From contig JBJKVQ010000037.1 of the NCBI GenBank assembly GCA_045562575.1, positions 1-21,538 on the forward strand: a stretch of 21,538 nucleotides of DNA, in the 5' to 3' direction. Under the pieces are notes generated by a model. The model saw only the letters and a list, made by a program, of their open reading frames with translations, was not told the origin of the DNA and ran no database searches. Source of the DNA: UBA6952 sp045562575 (lineage in GTDB: Bacteria; Chloroflexota; Dehalococcoidia; Lucifugimonadales; UBA6952). Shown here piece after piece: positions 14,421 to 21,538 of this stretch (position 1 is its first letter; every line of letters starts with the position of its first letter). Made by a program: the position numbers and the translations under genes.

Positions 14421-15635
14421 TCACGAAGGATTATTGTATCCTAATTTTCTACTCCATACATCCAGTCTTTGGTCTTTGCCATTAAATATAATTTCACCTT
14501 CACCGTCTAAAAAACGCTCAAGCCGATAATTTTCCAGATAATCAACTTTTTGTTCATCTACTATTTCCATGGATGCATATATTCCTAATATTGGAGATAA
14601 TGTTACACCACTATGAGTAACTGCTATATACATATTAGGTACTTGATCAGAAAACCCAACAATTGGTAATCCGTCAGCAGGCATAGGTCTATAACCTATT
14701 CCCATTGGAGCTACATTAATATTAGGAATTGGCAGATAATGTCGAGCTCTTTCCAAAAGATTTAATGCATGTTCGTTACTCTCGTCATTAGATACACTTT
14801 CTTGTGATCCTTCTCCAATCATTAAACTGCCATCAGAGAACTGCCTAACATGAAGCTGCCCATTATTTTCATCAATTGCTGGTAGGTGAATAAGTGCTGC
14901 AGTATGTAATAATGGAGGTATTGGTAAAGTTTTTGCACCAGATCCTGGACTTTCTACAAGTGGAATATTGATACCTGCCAAACTAGCCAAAGATGGAGTC
15001 CCAATACCAGCTGCTATAACTAACGTGTCACATTGGATAATACCTTTTGAGGTATTTATTTCTTTAACAACACCTTTTTCTATAATTAATTCTTTTATAC
15101 GAGTATTTGGTAAAAAGGTTCCACCATTATCCCGAATTTTCCCTAAGCAAGCATCAATAACTTTTAATGGTTCCACATGAGCATCATTAGCACCGTAATA
15201 GCCAATTTCAAATTTATCAATATTCAAATTTGGTTCAAGAGATTGTAATTCATCTTGATCTATTAAGTTACATTTATATCCAAGAGACTGCATTTTTTTA
15301 ATTTTTATAATTAAATCTTTAGCATCTTTTTTGGTTTTAACCCATCGAATATCTCCACCCACAACAAGCCCTACATCGTTCCCTAGTTCAGATGCAAATC
15401 TATGCCACATATCCATAGACATTTTATTTAAATGCCAATAATGTTCTGGCATTTTATAATAGGAGTTTAACCACGCAAAAGAGTGCTTTGATGCACCTTG
15501 CCCTGGGATATCAATATCTATTAGCGTTAGGTTGACATTAGATCTTTGAGATAAATTATAGCCAATAGATGCACCAACTATACCTGCACCAGCTATAACT
15601 ATGTTTTTCTTTGTTTTTGTATTACGAATAGTCAT
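14421..15635 (-). CDS. FAD-dependent oxidoreductase, DAO (glycine/D-amino-acid oxidase) family
   Basis: 404 aa. The N-terminal Rossmann motif G16-A-G18-I-V-G21 follows strand NIVIA, with an acidic residue ending the second strand (TLIDID). DTLVIAAGIGTPSLA and a C-terminal GYRPMPADGLPIVG segment are typical of DAO-fold amine oxidases and dehydrogenases (sarcosine, glycine or D-amino-acid type). It probably oxidises an amine or N-methyl amino acid to an imine. It ends in TGA, confirming UGA as a normal stop here. It is divergent from the HpcH/HpaI aldolase across 66 nt. No clear terminator follows before the YHS-like gene promoter. Confidence 0.88.
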   Translation of the reverse strand: MTIRNTKTKKNIVIAGAGIVGASIGYNLSQRSNVNLTLIDIDIPGQGASKHSFAWLNSYYKMPEHYWHLNKMSMDMWHRFASELGNDVGLVVGGDIRWVKTKKDAKDLIIKIKKMQSLGYKCNLIDQDELQSLEPNLNIDKFEIGYYGANDAHVEPLKVIDACLGKIRDNGGTFLPNTRIKELIIEKGVVKEINTSKGIIQCDTLVIAAGIGTPSLASLAGINIPLVESPGSGAKTLPIPPLLHTAALIHLPAIDENNGQLHVRQFSDGSLMIGEGSQESVSNDESNEHALNLLERARHYLPIPNINVAPMGIGYRPMPADGLPIVGFSDQVPNMYIAVTHSGVTLSPILGIYASMEIVDEQKVDYLENYRLERFLDGEGEIIFNGKDQRLDVWSRKLGYNNPS

Positions 15636-15701
15636 GGAATATTAGTATCATAGAGGGAAATAAATATCAATCCAAAATTATACTAGTCATTGGAGGGAAT
15701 A

Positions 15702-16490
15702 ATGAGGAGAAATATATTACGTGAAAAATTAAATAACAATGAGTCAACAATTAGCACTCATATTCATTCTGTATGGCCATCTGTTGTTGAGGCTATTGGT
15801 CATGCACATATTTATGATTATGTAGAATTTGTTGCCGAATATGGGCCATCAGATTTACACGATTTAGATAATTTAGCAAGAGCTGCAGATATATATGATT
15901 TAGGAATGATGTTAAAGGTTGATCAGAGTAATCAGGCGTATCTTGCCCAAAGAGGTATTGGTTCTGGTTTTGGAAGTATTTTGTTCACCGATGCTCGAAC
16001 TGTAGAAGATGTGAAGGAATGTATAAGAATTGCTACCCCTGATACACCTGAAGACGGGGGTTTGTATGGGGTCTCCACTCGAAGAAATAGTTATATGGGT
16101 TATGGTGGGTCAGAAGATTATATAAAATCTGTTAGGGATGTTGTTATAGCCATAATGATTGAAAAACAGGGTGCAGTAGACCAATTGGAAGAGATTTTAT
16201 CATTACCAAATGTTGATATGATTCAATGGGGTCCTTCTGATTATTCTATGAATACAGGAAAAGCTGGACAAAGAAATCATCCTGATGTCATTGAAACTAG
16301 AAATTATGTTTTTAAGAAAGCTCTTGAAATGGGCGTTGCCCCTCGTGCCGAAATTAACTCTGTTGATGAAGCAAAAGAATATTTAGATATGGGGGTAAAA
16401 CATTTCTCTATTGGTACCGATATTAATATTCTGCATAATTGGTGGAAACAAAATGGTGAAGCATTAGCAAAAGCTATAGATGAATCATAA
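15702..16490 (+). CDS. HpcH/HpaI aldolase family protein
   Basis: 262 aa from the ATG at 15702, chosen because TGGAGGG (15691-15697) is a clear SD that an upstream TTG (15690) would overlap. The TIM-barrel pattern of 2-keto-3-deoxy-sugar-acid or 4-hydroxy-2-oxo-acid aldolases is visible: DYVEFVAEYG, LMLKVD-like strand MMLKVDQSNQ, AQRGIGSGFGSILF, IMIEKQGAV with metal ligand Glu154, and IQWGPSDYSMN with Asp180. It would cleave a 2-oxo acid to pyruvate and an aldehyde. The family His/Arg near the active site is not in its usual context, so substrate is uncertain. Divergent from the DAO-family oxidoreductase and ended by a bidirectional terminator. Confidence 0.85.
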   Translation: MRRNILREKLNNNESTISTHIHSVWPSVVEAIGHAHIYDYVEFVAEYGPSDLHDLDNLARAADIYDLGMMLKVDQSNQAYLAQRGIGSGFGSILFTDARTVEDVKECIRIATPDTPEDGGLYGVSTRRNSYMGYGGSEDYIKSVRDVVIAIMIEKQGAVDQLEEILSLPNVDMIQWGPSDYSMNTGKAGQRNHPDVIETRNYVFKKALEMGVAPRAEINSVDEAKEYLDMGVKHFSIGTDINILHNWWKQNGEALAKAIDES

Positions 16491-16492
16491 AA

Positions 16493-16519
16493 AAAAGAGG
16501 CGGAAACACCGCCTCTTTT
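16493..16519. terminator. Bidirectional Rho-independent terminator
   Basis: AAAAGAGGCGG (16493-16503) / CCGCCTCTTTT (16509-16519), loop AAACA. A-tract on one side and T-tract on the other let it serve both the aldolase (+) and the convergent CapA-like gene (-). Confidence 0.9.
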
Positions 16520-16543
16520 ATTAGAATCTACATCCTAGAATTA

Positions 16544-17917
16544 TTAACTTAAATCAACAGATCCAGTTTCACCCTTAATGCTGATTTTTGTTCCATATTT
16601 GGAAGACATTTGTTGCATATTCTCTAATACAGATTTTGCAACTTCACCTGTAGCCAATGTAGGTCTGCCTCTGGTTCCTCTTGATCTTCTAAACCCTAAA
16701 TCTAGTGGTAATAAAGTGATTTCACTTAACTTCTTACCCTTAAATTTAACTTGAGCCATCGTACTTTCCCATTGCCTAAAATCAGCAGGCATTCCTTTAG
16801 TATCATTATTTACATGATCTTCACTATATTTCGTTCCAGATCGTGTGTCGTAAAAATCAGCAGGGACAGAATCCCATCCAAGACCTTCCATAAGATATCG
16901 ATCTTGTGGAGTTCTCAAAACAGTATCATTTTGCATAAAAAAGTCACCAAGTGAATAAAAAATAGGCTTTCCTTTATATATTTCAATACCTCTGTCTCTG
17001 TGTGGTCCGTGGCCCGTGTATACGTCTGCACCAGCATCTAAAGCTGCCTTGGCAAATGTTACGAGGTGATCACCTGGATCAGTAATTGTAGCACCACCTT
17101 GGTGGTTATGCATTGTTACTAATACCCAATCAGCCATTCGTTTTGCATCACTCACACGATCTAATATTTGTTCCATGTCGTATTGATTAGGAATACGGGT
17201 TTGGCCAAATTTACCGTCTTTACTTAACACAAATTTCAATGTAGGTACTGGTGAGTACATTGGTTGTCCAAAAAGATGGAACTCTGTACTACTGTCTTCA
17301 GTAAATTCACGAGCCTTTTTCTGGTCTTCAAAACCAAGACCTTGGCTAATCTTTTTTAGAGAATCAAGGCTTTCTTGATCAACATAATATATTGCAGTCG
17401 ACCGTAACCAACTTACACCTGGTCTACCTTGCATATCACGTCGTTGTTCACCAGCTCTGCCTTCTGCTGGTCCAGAATCAGTTAATGATATCAAGGCTAC
17501 TCGACCTGCATCAGTATCAATATATCCAGGCTCTCTTGCATCAGCTAAATTTTTTCCACTCCCTGCATGTGCTAAGCCAAATTTATCAAGATTTTCGATA
17601 TTCTTTAATATACCGCCTTCTCCAAAATCGTACGCATGATTATTTGAACATGCAACGAGATTTACTCCCATCCACTGTAGTTCCTTAATATTTTGAGGTG
17701 AAGATCGCATATAAGTTCCTAATTGATGTGGATTATTTGGGCTTTCATAGTCGTGAAAAATCATTTCTGCATTAGTAAAAGTGACATCACCAGCACGCAT
17801 AATTTCCACCATTTTGAGATAATTTTCTTCAGTGAACATTGAGGTTCCTCGAGTTATCAAAGATTCCCCAGTGAGTACCATGTTTATATCCCCAGATTCC
17901 GAATTATAGGTTGCCAT
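16544..17917 (-). CDS. CapA-family (poly-gamma-glutamate synthesis-type) metallophosphatase-fold protein
   Basis: 457 aa from the ATG at 17917, preceded by a strong minus-strand SD AAAGGAGGAG (17921-17930). The frame stays open to 18070, but that extension lacks an SD and family similarity. Motifs of PGA_cap follow in order: VLTGESLITRG (family GDvmlgr), TNAEMIF, ACSNNHAYDFGEGG, VTMHNHQGG, GADVYTGHGPHRDRGIEIY and KPIFYSLGDFFM. The first Asp of the usual GD motif is replaced (TGES), which may alter metal binding. No signal peptide is evident, unlike many CapA proteins, so an intracellular phosphoesterase role is possible. No capBC genes are nearby, so capsule synthesis is not implied. Confidence 0.85.
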   Translation of the reverse strand: MATYNSESGDINMVLTGESLITRGTSMFTEENYLKMVEIMRAGDVTFTNAEMIFHDYESPNNPHQLGTYMRSSPQNIKELQWMGVNLVACSNNHAYDFGEGGILKNIENLDKFGLAHAGSGKNLADAREPGYIDTDAGRVALISLTDSGPAEGRAGEQRRDMQGRPGVSWLRSTAIYYVDQESLDSLKKISQGLGFEDQKKAREFTEDSSTEFHLFGQPMYSPVPTLKFVLSKDGKFGQTRIPNQYDMEQILDRVSDAKRMADWVLVTMHNHQGGATITDPGDHLVTFAKAALDAGADVYTGHGPHRDRGIEIYKGKPIFYSLGDFFMQNDTVLRTPQDRYLMEGLGWDSVPADFYDTRSGTKYSEDHVNNDTKGMPADFRQWESTMAQVKFKGKKLSEITLLPLDLGFRRSRGTRGRPTLATGEVAKSVLENMQQMSSKYGTKISIKGETGSVDLS

Positions 17918-18099
17918 AGACTCCTCCTTTAATTTAGATACATAATCGTTCCATATATGATGGATTTTATGTAAAAAAATGAAATTTTGATATAAAAAAA
18001 TTCCTATTTTGTTTATTCCAATACCCATTTTCTCTGTATCGTGTATTTTTAATGTTATACTGATTCCCAAAATAGTAAAAAATTAGAAAGTTATTTACT

Positions 18100-19323
18100 A
18101 TGAATTCTTCAAACGATTTAAATTTCTTAGATAGAATAAAAAAAGATCTTAAAGTTTTTGTTCAACAAGGAATAATAACTAACGGTCAAGAAGATTCCAT
18201 TCTTCAATATTATGGTGTAACCAAAGATATACTTGATAAAGGCAATAGTTATTCCAGACTTATCATTATTTTAAGTACCCTGGGTGCCGCATTAGTTGGT
18301 CTAGGGGTTGTACTTCTTATCGGGGCTAATTGGAACTCTATTCCTCATTTACTAAAAATTATTATGAGCGTCTTAAGTGTAATATTGGCAAATTATATTG
18401 GGTATTGGCTTAAATATAAAACTATTTATAAACGTATTGGTGCATCTATATTTTTCCTTGCTGCATTTTTATTTAGTGGTAGTGTCTTTTTAATTGGCCA
18501 AATGTACCATATAAGATCTGACAATTTTGATATATTATTCTGGATACTTTTGGGAGTGTTACCGGTTGCTTATATAATTGATTCAAAAGCTTTATTTAGA
18601 TTAAGTATGGGGATAGTAATATTCTGGCCTGGCTGGAAACTTGCAACTTTGCTTACAGATGACGATCCTCAATTCATTTTTTCATTTTATGTTTTGTACG
18701 GTGTTTTAATTTATCTTATAGGTTTTTTACATTCCAAAACTGCCAATTTTAAGATATTTACAAATACTTTAATTTTCGTTGGTAGTTCTGTCACACTTGC
18801 TGTTTCTTATATTTTAACTATGGATGGAATTTGGAATGAATGGGAATCGGGTATAAATTACTTTCCCAATATAATTCCAATCGTTGTTTTAACCGCTCTT
18901 ATTTTAGTTATTCAATCAAGTAAGTATTTGTTAAGTAATTTTGAGTTTTCACCTAAACTTTTATTTGTTGAATCCTTTGTACTTTCTTATCTCGTATTAT
19001 TATCTTGGTTTTTATTCTTCACAACTAAAATTAATGATGAATTTATTTTATTTTTCATCTTGGTTGTTTTTAACCTTATATTTTTAGCATTAAGTTTAAC
19101 TATTACCTACGTAGGTATTACTCTTAAAAGGTATTCGTTGGTCAACTTAGGCCTTTTTGCTTCCATATTATTTATTTTTACAAAATATTTTGATCTTTTC
19201 ATGGGAATGATTGATACTGGTTTGTTTTTTGCAATAACAGGTCTTTTATTACTGCTTGGAGGAGTTTCTTTTGAACGTATAAGACGTCGTTTATTGGATA
19301 GATTTGATTTGAATGAGGGATAA
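18100..19323 (+). CDS. DUF2157 family multi-pass membrane protein
   Basis: 407 aa. A soluble N-terminal helical region (about residues 1-45: DRIKKDLKVFVQQGIIT, then YGV) precedes some ten hydrophobic helices. The GVVLLIGANWNSIPHLLKI segment and the following RIGASIFFLAAFLFSGSVFLIGQMY-type helix are characteristic of DUF2157. The function of this family is not established. A weak SD (AGAAAG near 18085-18090) precedes the ATG. Its stop is followed 2 nt later by the GDYXXLXY gene, a common pairing, implying a two-protein membrane complex. The 182-nt stretch between this gene and the CapA-like start holds only the CapA SD; I see no firm promoter in it. Confidence 0.85.
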   Translation: MNSSNDLNFLDRIKKDLKVFVQQGIITNGQEDSILQYYGVTKDILDKGNSYSRLIIILSTLGAALVGLGVVLLIGANWNSIPHLLKIIMSVLSVILANYIGYWLKYKTIYKRIGASIFFLAAFLFSGSVFLIGQMYHIRSDNFDILFWILLGVLPVAYIIDSKALFRLSMGIVIFWPGWKLATLLTDDDPQFIFSFYVLYGVLIYLIGFLHSKTANFKIFTNTLIFVGSSVTLAVSYILTMDGIWNEWESGINYFPNIIPIVVLTALILVIQSSKYLLSNFEFSPKLLFVESFVLSYLVLLSWFLFFTTKINDEFILFFILVVFNLIFLALSLTITYVGITLKRYSLVNLGLFASILFIFTKYFDLFMGMIDTGLFFAITGLLLLLGGVSFERIRRRLLDRFDLNEG

Positions 19324-19325
19324 CA

Positions 19326-19937
19326 ATGTCTAGATCGAAAAAAATATTGTTAAGCTTGATTGTTGTACTCCAAGTGGTATCTATCATTATATTTGTAGTG
19401 ATTCAAGAAGTAAGATTTTCAGAATCCAAGATAATCACACTTCAAACCCAGCCAGTAGATCCCAGAGATATATTTAGAGGTGACTATGTTATTTTAGATT
19501 ATGAAATCTCTCACCTTACTGAAAATACAACAAAACGTAATGGTTCTGATATAACCACTTGTTGTTATTATGAATTTTGGGATGAAACTGATAAAGATGT
19601 GTATGTTTTTTTGAAACCTGCTGGAGATGTTTGGCAAGCATTTGGCATTTCATCCTCATATGATGGAGATAATTTATTTTCAAATACTGATTCTAATATT
19701 TCTGAATTTATTCGAGTGAAAGGGAAACTTACTACAGTTGATAATATTGAACGCATTGATGGAGAAGAAAACTTTCGAGAACTTGAAATCACTTATGGTA
19801 TTGAAAACTATTTTGTTCAAGTTGATACAGGGAAAACAATTGAAACAGCAGATGATGTTAAGGTAAATGTGAAGGTTAATAAACATGGTGATTCTCAGAT
19901 AGAATCATTGCTTGTTGATGGGAATATATGGCCTTAA
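19326..19937 (+). CDS. GDYXXLXY domain protein
   Basis: 203 aa with one N-terminal membrane helix (about residues 7-27) and an extracytoplasmic-type domain. The defining motif is RGDY(54)VILDY at residues 51-59, preceded by PVDPRDIF, as in the GDYXXLXY family. That family usually sits next to or is fused with DUF2157/DUF4401 membrane proteins, as here (2-nt spacing). A short Cys-Cys pair (TTCCYYEF) follows. Function unknown; the gene pair suggests a partner or regulatory subunit. It ends 10 nt from the convergent M28-like gene with no terminator visible. Confidence 0.83.
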   Translation: MSRSKKILLSLIVVLQVVSIIIFVVIQEVRFSESKIITLQTQPVDPRDIFRGDYVILDYEISHLTENTTKRNGSDITTCCYYEFWDETDKDVYVFLKPAGDVWQAFGISSSYDGDNLFSNTDSNISEFIRVKGKLTTVDNIERIDGEENFRELEITYGIENYFVQVDTGKTIETADDVKVNVKVNKHGDSQIESLLVDGNIWP

Positions 19938-19947
19938 TTTAATATTA

Positions 19948-21093
19948 TTACTCAGCGTTCGCTAATTCAAAAGCAATTTGATTAAATGATTTTGATAGCT
20001 TCCCTATTTTTTCAACATCTACTGATATAGGCCATCTGTCATCTTGAAGGTGAAACAAGGCATTTGTCCCTTGGAGAACAACAACATCTGCACCCAAATT
20101 AGCAACAAATGCAGATTCTCTTCCAAGTATTACACCCAAATCAATTGCAGTAGCATCAATTATTTTTTCTTTGACTAATGCATTAGTTGTTATTTCTTTT
20201 AATTGTGTGTTTGAGGAACAAAATCGTGTACCAGGCATAACTGATGCACCAATATTTGCACCAAAATGAATCCAATTCGATACTTTTTCAATGAAATGAG
20301 GTCTTTTACCTAAGAAAGATTGAATACCGTAAGCCCCTAATTCGTGAGCACTAGTAGCGACAAAAATAACATTTCTAGATACTTTATTTAATAAGATATG
20401 TTGCATTACTTCAAGCCAACAAGCTATACCACCACCTCGTTCAGATGCACAATTCCACCATCCACTTCGTGGAGTCATCACTACTATTGGTTTTAGATTG
20501 TTATTGAGTCCCTTAATTTCAGTGACAATATTATATGATTCGGATTGTTCAAATTCTGCATGCACTGTCACCTGCACACTTGTATGGGAAGAAATTGCAT
20601 ATTCAATTTGTTCTTTTGATTCACCTGATATTTGTAATACTGGCACACCATAATGTTTGCCAAATTCAGGTGTGTTAATAGCCATTAGTCCAGGTGATTC
20701 TCCCATAGTCAGAACAATTACTGCTTTATATTTTTTAGATTGTCTTGCATCAAGTAAATCTTCAGAGTAATTAATATTTCCATGATCCATTTCGAAAACT
20801 GGTATATCAACATCATCGCCATATAATCCAATAGTTCCTTTAATACCATTTTCATCAGTGTATAGACAATCAAACATTGGTAAACCTTCAATTATAGAAT
20901 CATTGATTTTTATATTTGAAGTAATTGGGTTTACCCGATTTAGGTGGAATACCTCTTTTGTTGCTGAAAGACCGATTGAGCTAATTCTATCTATTAACCA
21001 ATCTGCAGAGAGATGATCTGTAATCGTTCCTGTTCGGTGATAACCCTGAGAATCGTACTCTTGTATGATTGAAGAAATTCGATGAGATTGCAT
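19948..21093 (-). CDS. M28-like peptidase-fold protein with missing metal ligands
   Basis: 381 aa with the layout of an M28 aminopeptidase: an N-terminal helical part, a PA-like insert (about residues 70-180), and a core with strand IVVMTPRS, GGGIACWLEVMQHI and RNVIFVATSAHELGAYGIQSFL. In true M28 enzymes the corresponding places hold HxD, D, EE, D and H. Here the HxD place is PRS, the bridging Asp region is ASERGG, the Glu-Glu pair is His250-Glu251, and only the late His348 (LFHLQDDRW) looks kept. It may be a non-catalytic binding protein or use an altered site. The start is 4 nt after the stop of the upstream Cys-tailed gene, so the two are probably coupled. Confidence 0.65.
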   Translation of the reverse strand: MQSHRISSIIQEYDSQGYHRTGTITDHLSADWLIDRISSIGLSATKEVFHLNRVNPITSNIKINDSIIEGLPMFDCLYTDENGIKGTIGLYGDDVDIPVFEMDHGNINYSEDLLDARQSKKYKAVIVLTMGESPGLMAINTPEFGKHYGVPVLQISGESKEQIEYAISSHTSVQVTVHAEFEQSESYNIVTEIKGLNNNLKPIVVMTPRSGWWNCASERGGGIACWLEVMQHILLNKVSRNVIFVATSAHELGAYGIQSFLGKRPHFIEKVSNWIHFGANIGASVMPGTRFCSSNTQLKEITTNALVKEKIIDATAIDLGVILGRESAFVANLGADVVVLQGTNALFHLQDDRWPISVDVEKIGKLSKSFNQIAFELANAE

Positions 21094-21096
21094 GAT

Positions 21097-21420
21097 TTAA
21101 CAGCAATTTTTGTCATCATTATTATTTGTTGAAATGCTTACTGGTTCTGGGCAACATTCTATATCAAGGCTAGTAGACGGGTTTGGATTTAATACGAGGT
21201 TTATTTTTTTGTTATTTTTTATAACCCCAGTGTCTGGTGAGAAGGAAGCTACAGGAACAGCGTCAGGGTAGTAACCTTCTGGGTACGTAGAACATACGGC
21301 CGTATATCCTTTAGTTCGTTGAAGTACTTGGCCTTCATATGATCTAGAGATCATAAATTCTAATGCATCTTCAATACTTTCAAAGGGCTTTGAACACTTT
21401 GTATAATTCCATTCACTCAT
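21097..21420 (-). CDS. Unrecognised small protein with Cys-rich C-terminus
   Basis: 107 aa, family not recognised. No signal peptide or membrane segment. The N-terminal half has a compact alpha/beta look (FESIEDALEFMIS, then GYTAVCSTYPEGYYPDAVPV), and the C-terminal third is Asn/Ser/Asp-rich with paired cysteines (ECCPEP and a terminal KNCC). The stop is TAA, so the terminal cysteines are not a truncated Sec frame. The SD CAGGAG (minus strand, 21427-21432) precedes the ATG. Four nt separate it from the M28-like gene. The terminal Cys pairs could bind metal or form disulfides. The 118 nt beyond its start hold an ACCTAGGT palindrome (21482-21489) but no convincing promoter. Confidence 0.6.
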   Translation of the reverse strand: MSEWNYTKCSKPFESIEDALEFMISRSYEGQVLQRTKGYTAVCSTYPEGYYPDAVPVASFSPDTGVIKNNKKINLVLNPNPSTSLDIECCPEPVSISTNNNDDKNCC

Positions 21421-21538
21421 AATTTACTCCTGAATTATATTTGTGATACTACCATACATTAATATTATTATAAATATAAGCACCTAGGTAAACTATTGAT
21501 TATATGTTAGGGGTCTTTTTAGGTTCAAATTAATGGAC

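Noticed and set aside
17918..18070. N-terminal extension of the CapA-like protein
   Set aside because: The internal ATG at 17917 has a strong SD, while the extension has none and no similarity to the family.
1..21538. tRNA, rRNA, CRISPR arrays, insertion sequences
   Set aside because: No cloverleaf, rRNA motif, regularly spaced repeats or transposase seen by eye; a covariance search could still find a small RNA.

Overview
The window is AT-rich bacterial DNA with densely packed genes, Shine-Dalgarno (SD) led starts (plus some TTG starts) and Rho-independent terminators. Lipoprotein signal peptides, a family-5 solute-binding protein with a Ser/Thr/Ala-rich linker, and many small catabolic enzymes (FAH, VOC, amidohydrolase, luciferase-like monooxygenase, HpcH/HpaI aldolase, FAD amine oxidoreductase) are reminiscent of free-living marine heterotrophs such as SAR202-type Chloroflexota. 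That assignment is a low-confidence impression; no marker gene is present. UGA is a normal stop in at least three genes (3227-4084, 4151-5176, 14421-15635), so the code is standard.

Layout. 98-1924 is a solute-binding lipoprotein ending in a terminator. 2009-6289 (+) is a tight run: MFS transporter, alpha/beta hydrolase, S51-like peptidase with a CysRS-like tail, then two thioredoxin-fold proteins each interrupted by an in-frame UGA. 6298-7760 (-) is a glutaredoxin-FAH-VOC operon, with a promoter that overlaps the one for the divergent amidohydrolase (7857-8657). A small membrane protein and a GH43-like lipoprotein with a His/Asp/Glu-rich linker follow. 10484-13112 is a methionine unit: promoter, Met-rich leader peptide, attenuator-type terminator, metY, hairpin, metA. 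13101-15635 (-) holds a luciferase-like monooxygenase, a YHS-like mini-protein and an FAD oxidoreductase. 15702-16490 (+) is an HpcH/HpaI aldolase sharing a bidirectional terminator with a CapA-like protein (-). The end holds a DUF2157 + GDYXXLXY membrane pair (+), and an M28-like protein lacking most metal ligands with a small Cys-tailed protein (-).

Two things stand out. First, 5173-5700 and 5693-6289 are best read as tandem selenoproteins: each has a U-x-G-C redox motif where thioredoxins have CxxC. After each UGA lies a stem-loop at the same offset, with a G-first apical loop and a compensatory G-C to A-U change between the two copies, as expected of bacterial SECIS elements. One copy is anchored by two transmembrane helices and the other is a lipoprotein. 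Conventional gene calling would cut both short and lose the C-terminal half of the second.

Second, the metY-metA unit is preceded by a 39-codon leader ORF with 13 Met codons, followed by competing antiterminator and terminator hairpins. This is the architecture of classical amino-acid attenuation, here apparently sensing charged Met-tRNA. The transferase gene downstream carries the Glu linked to acetyl-CoA specificity, which fits MetY using O-acetylhomoserine.
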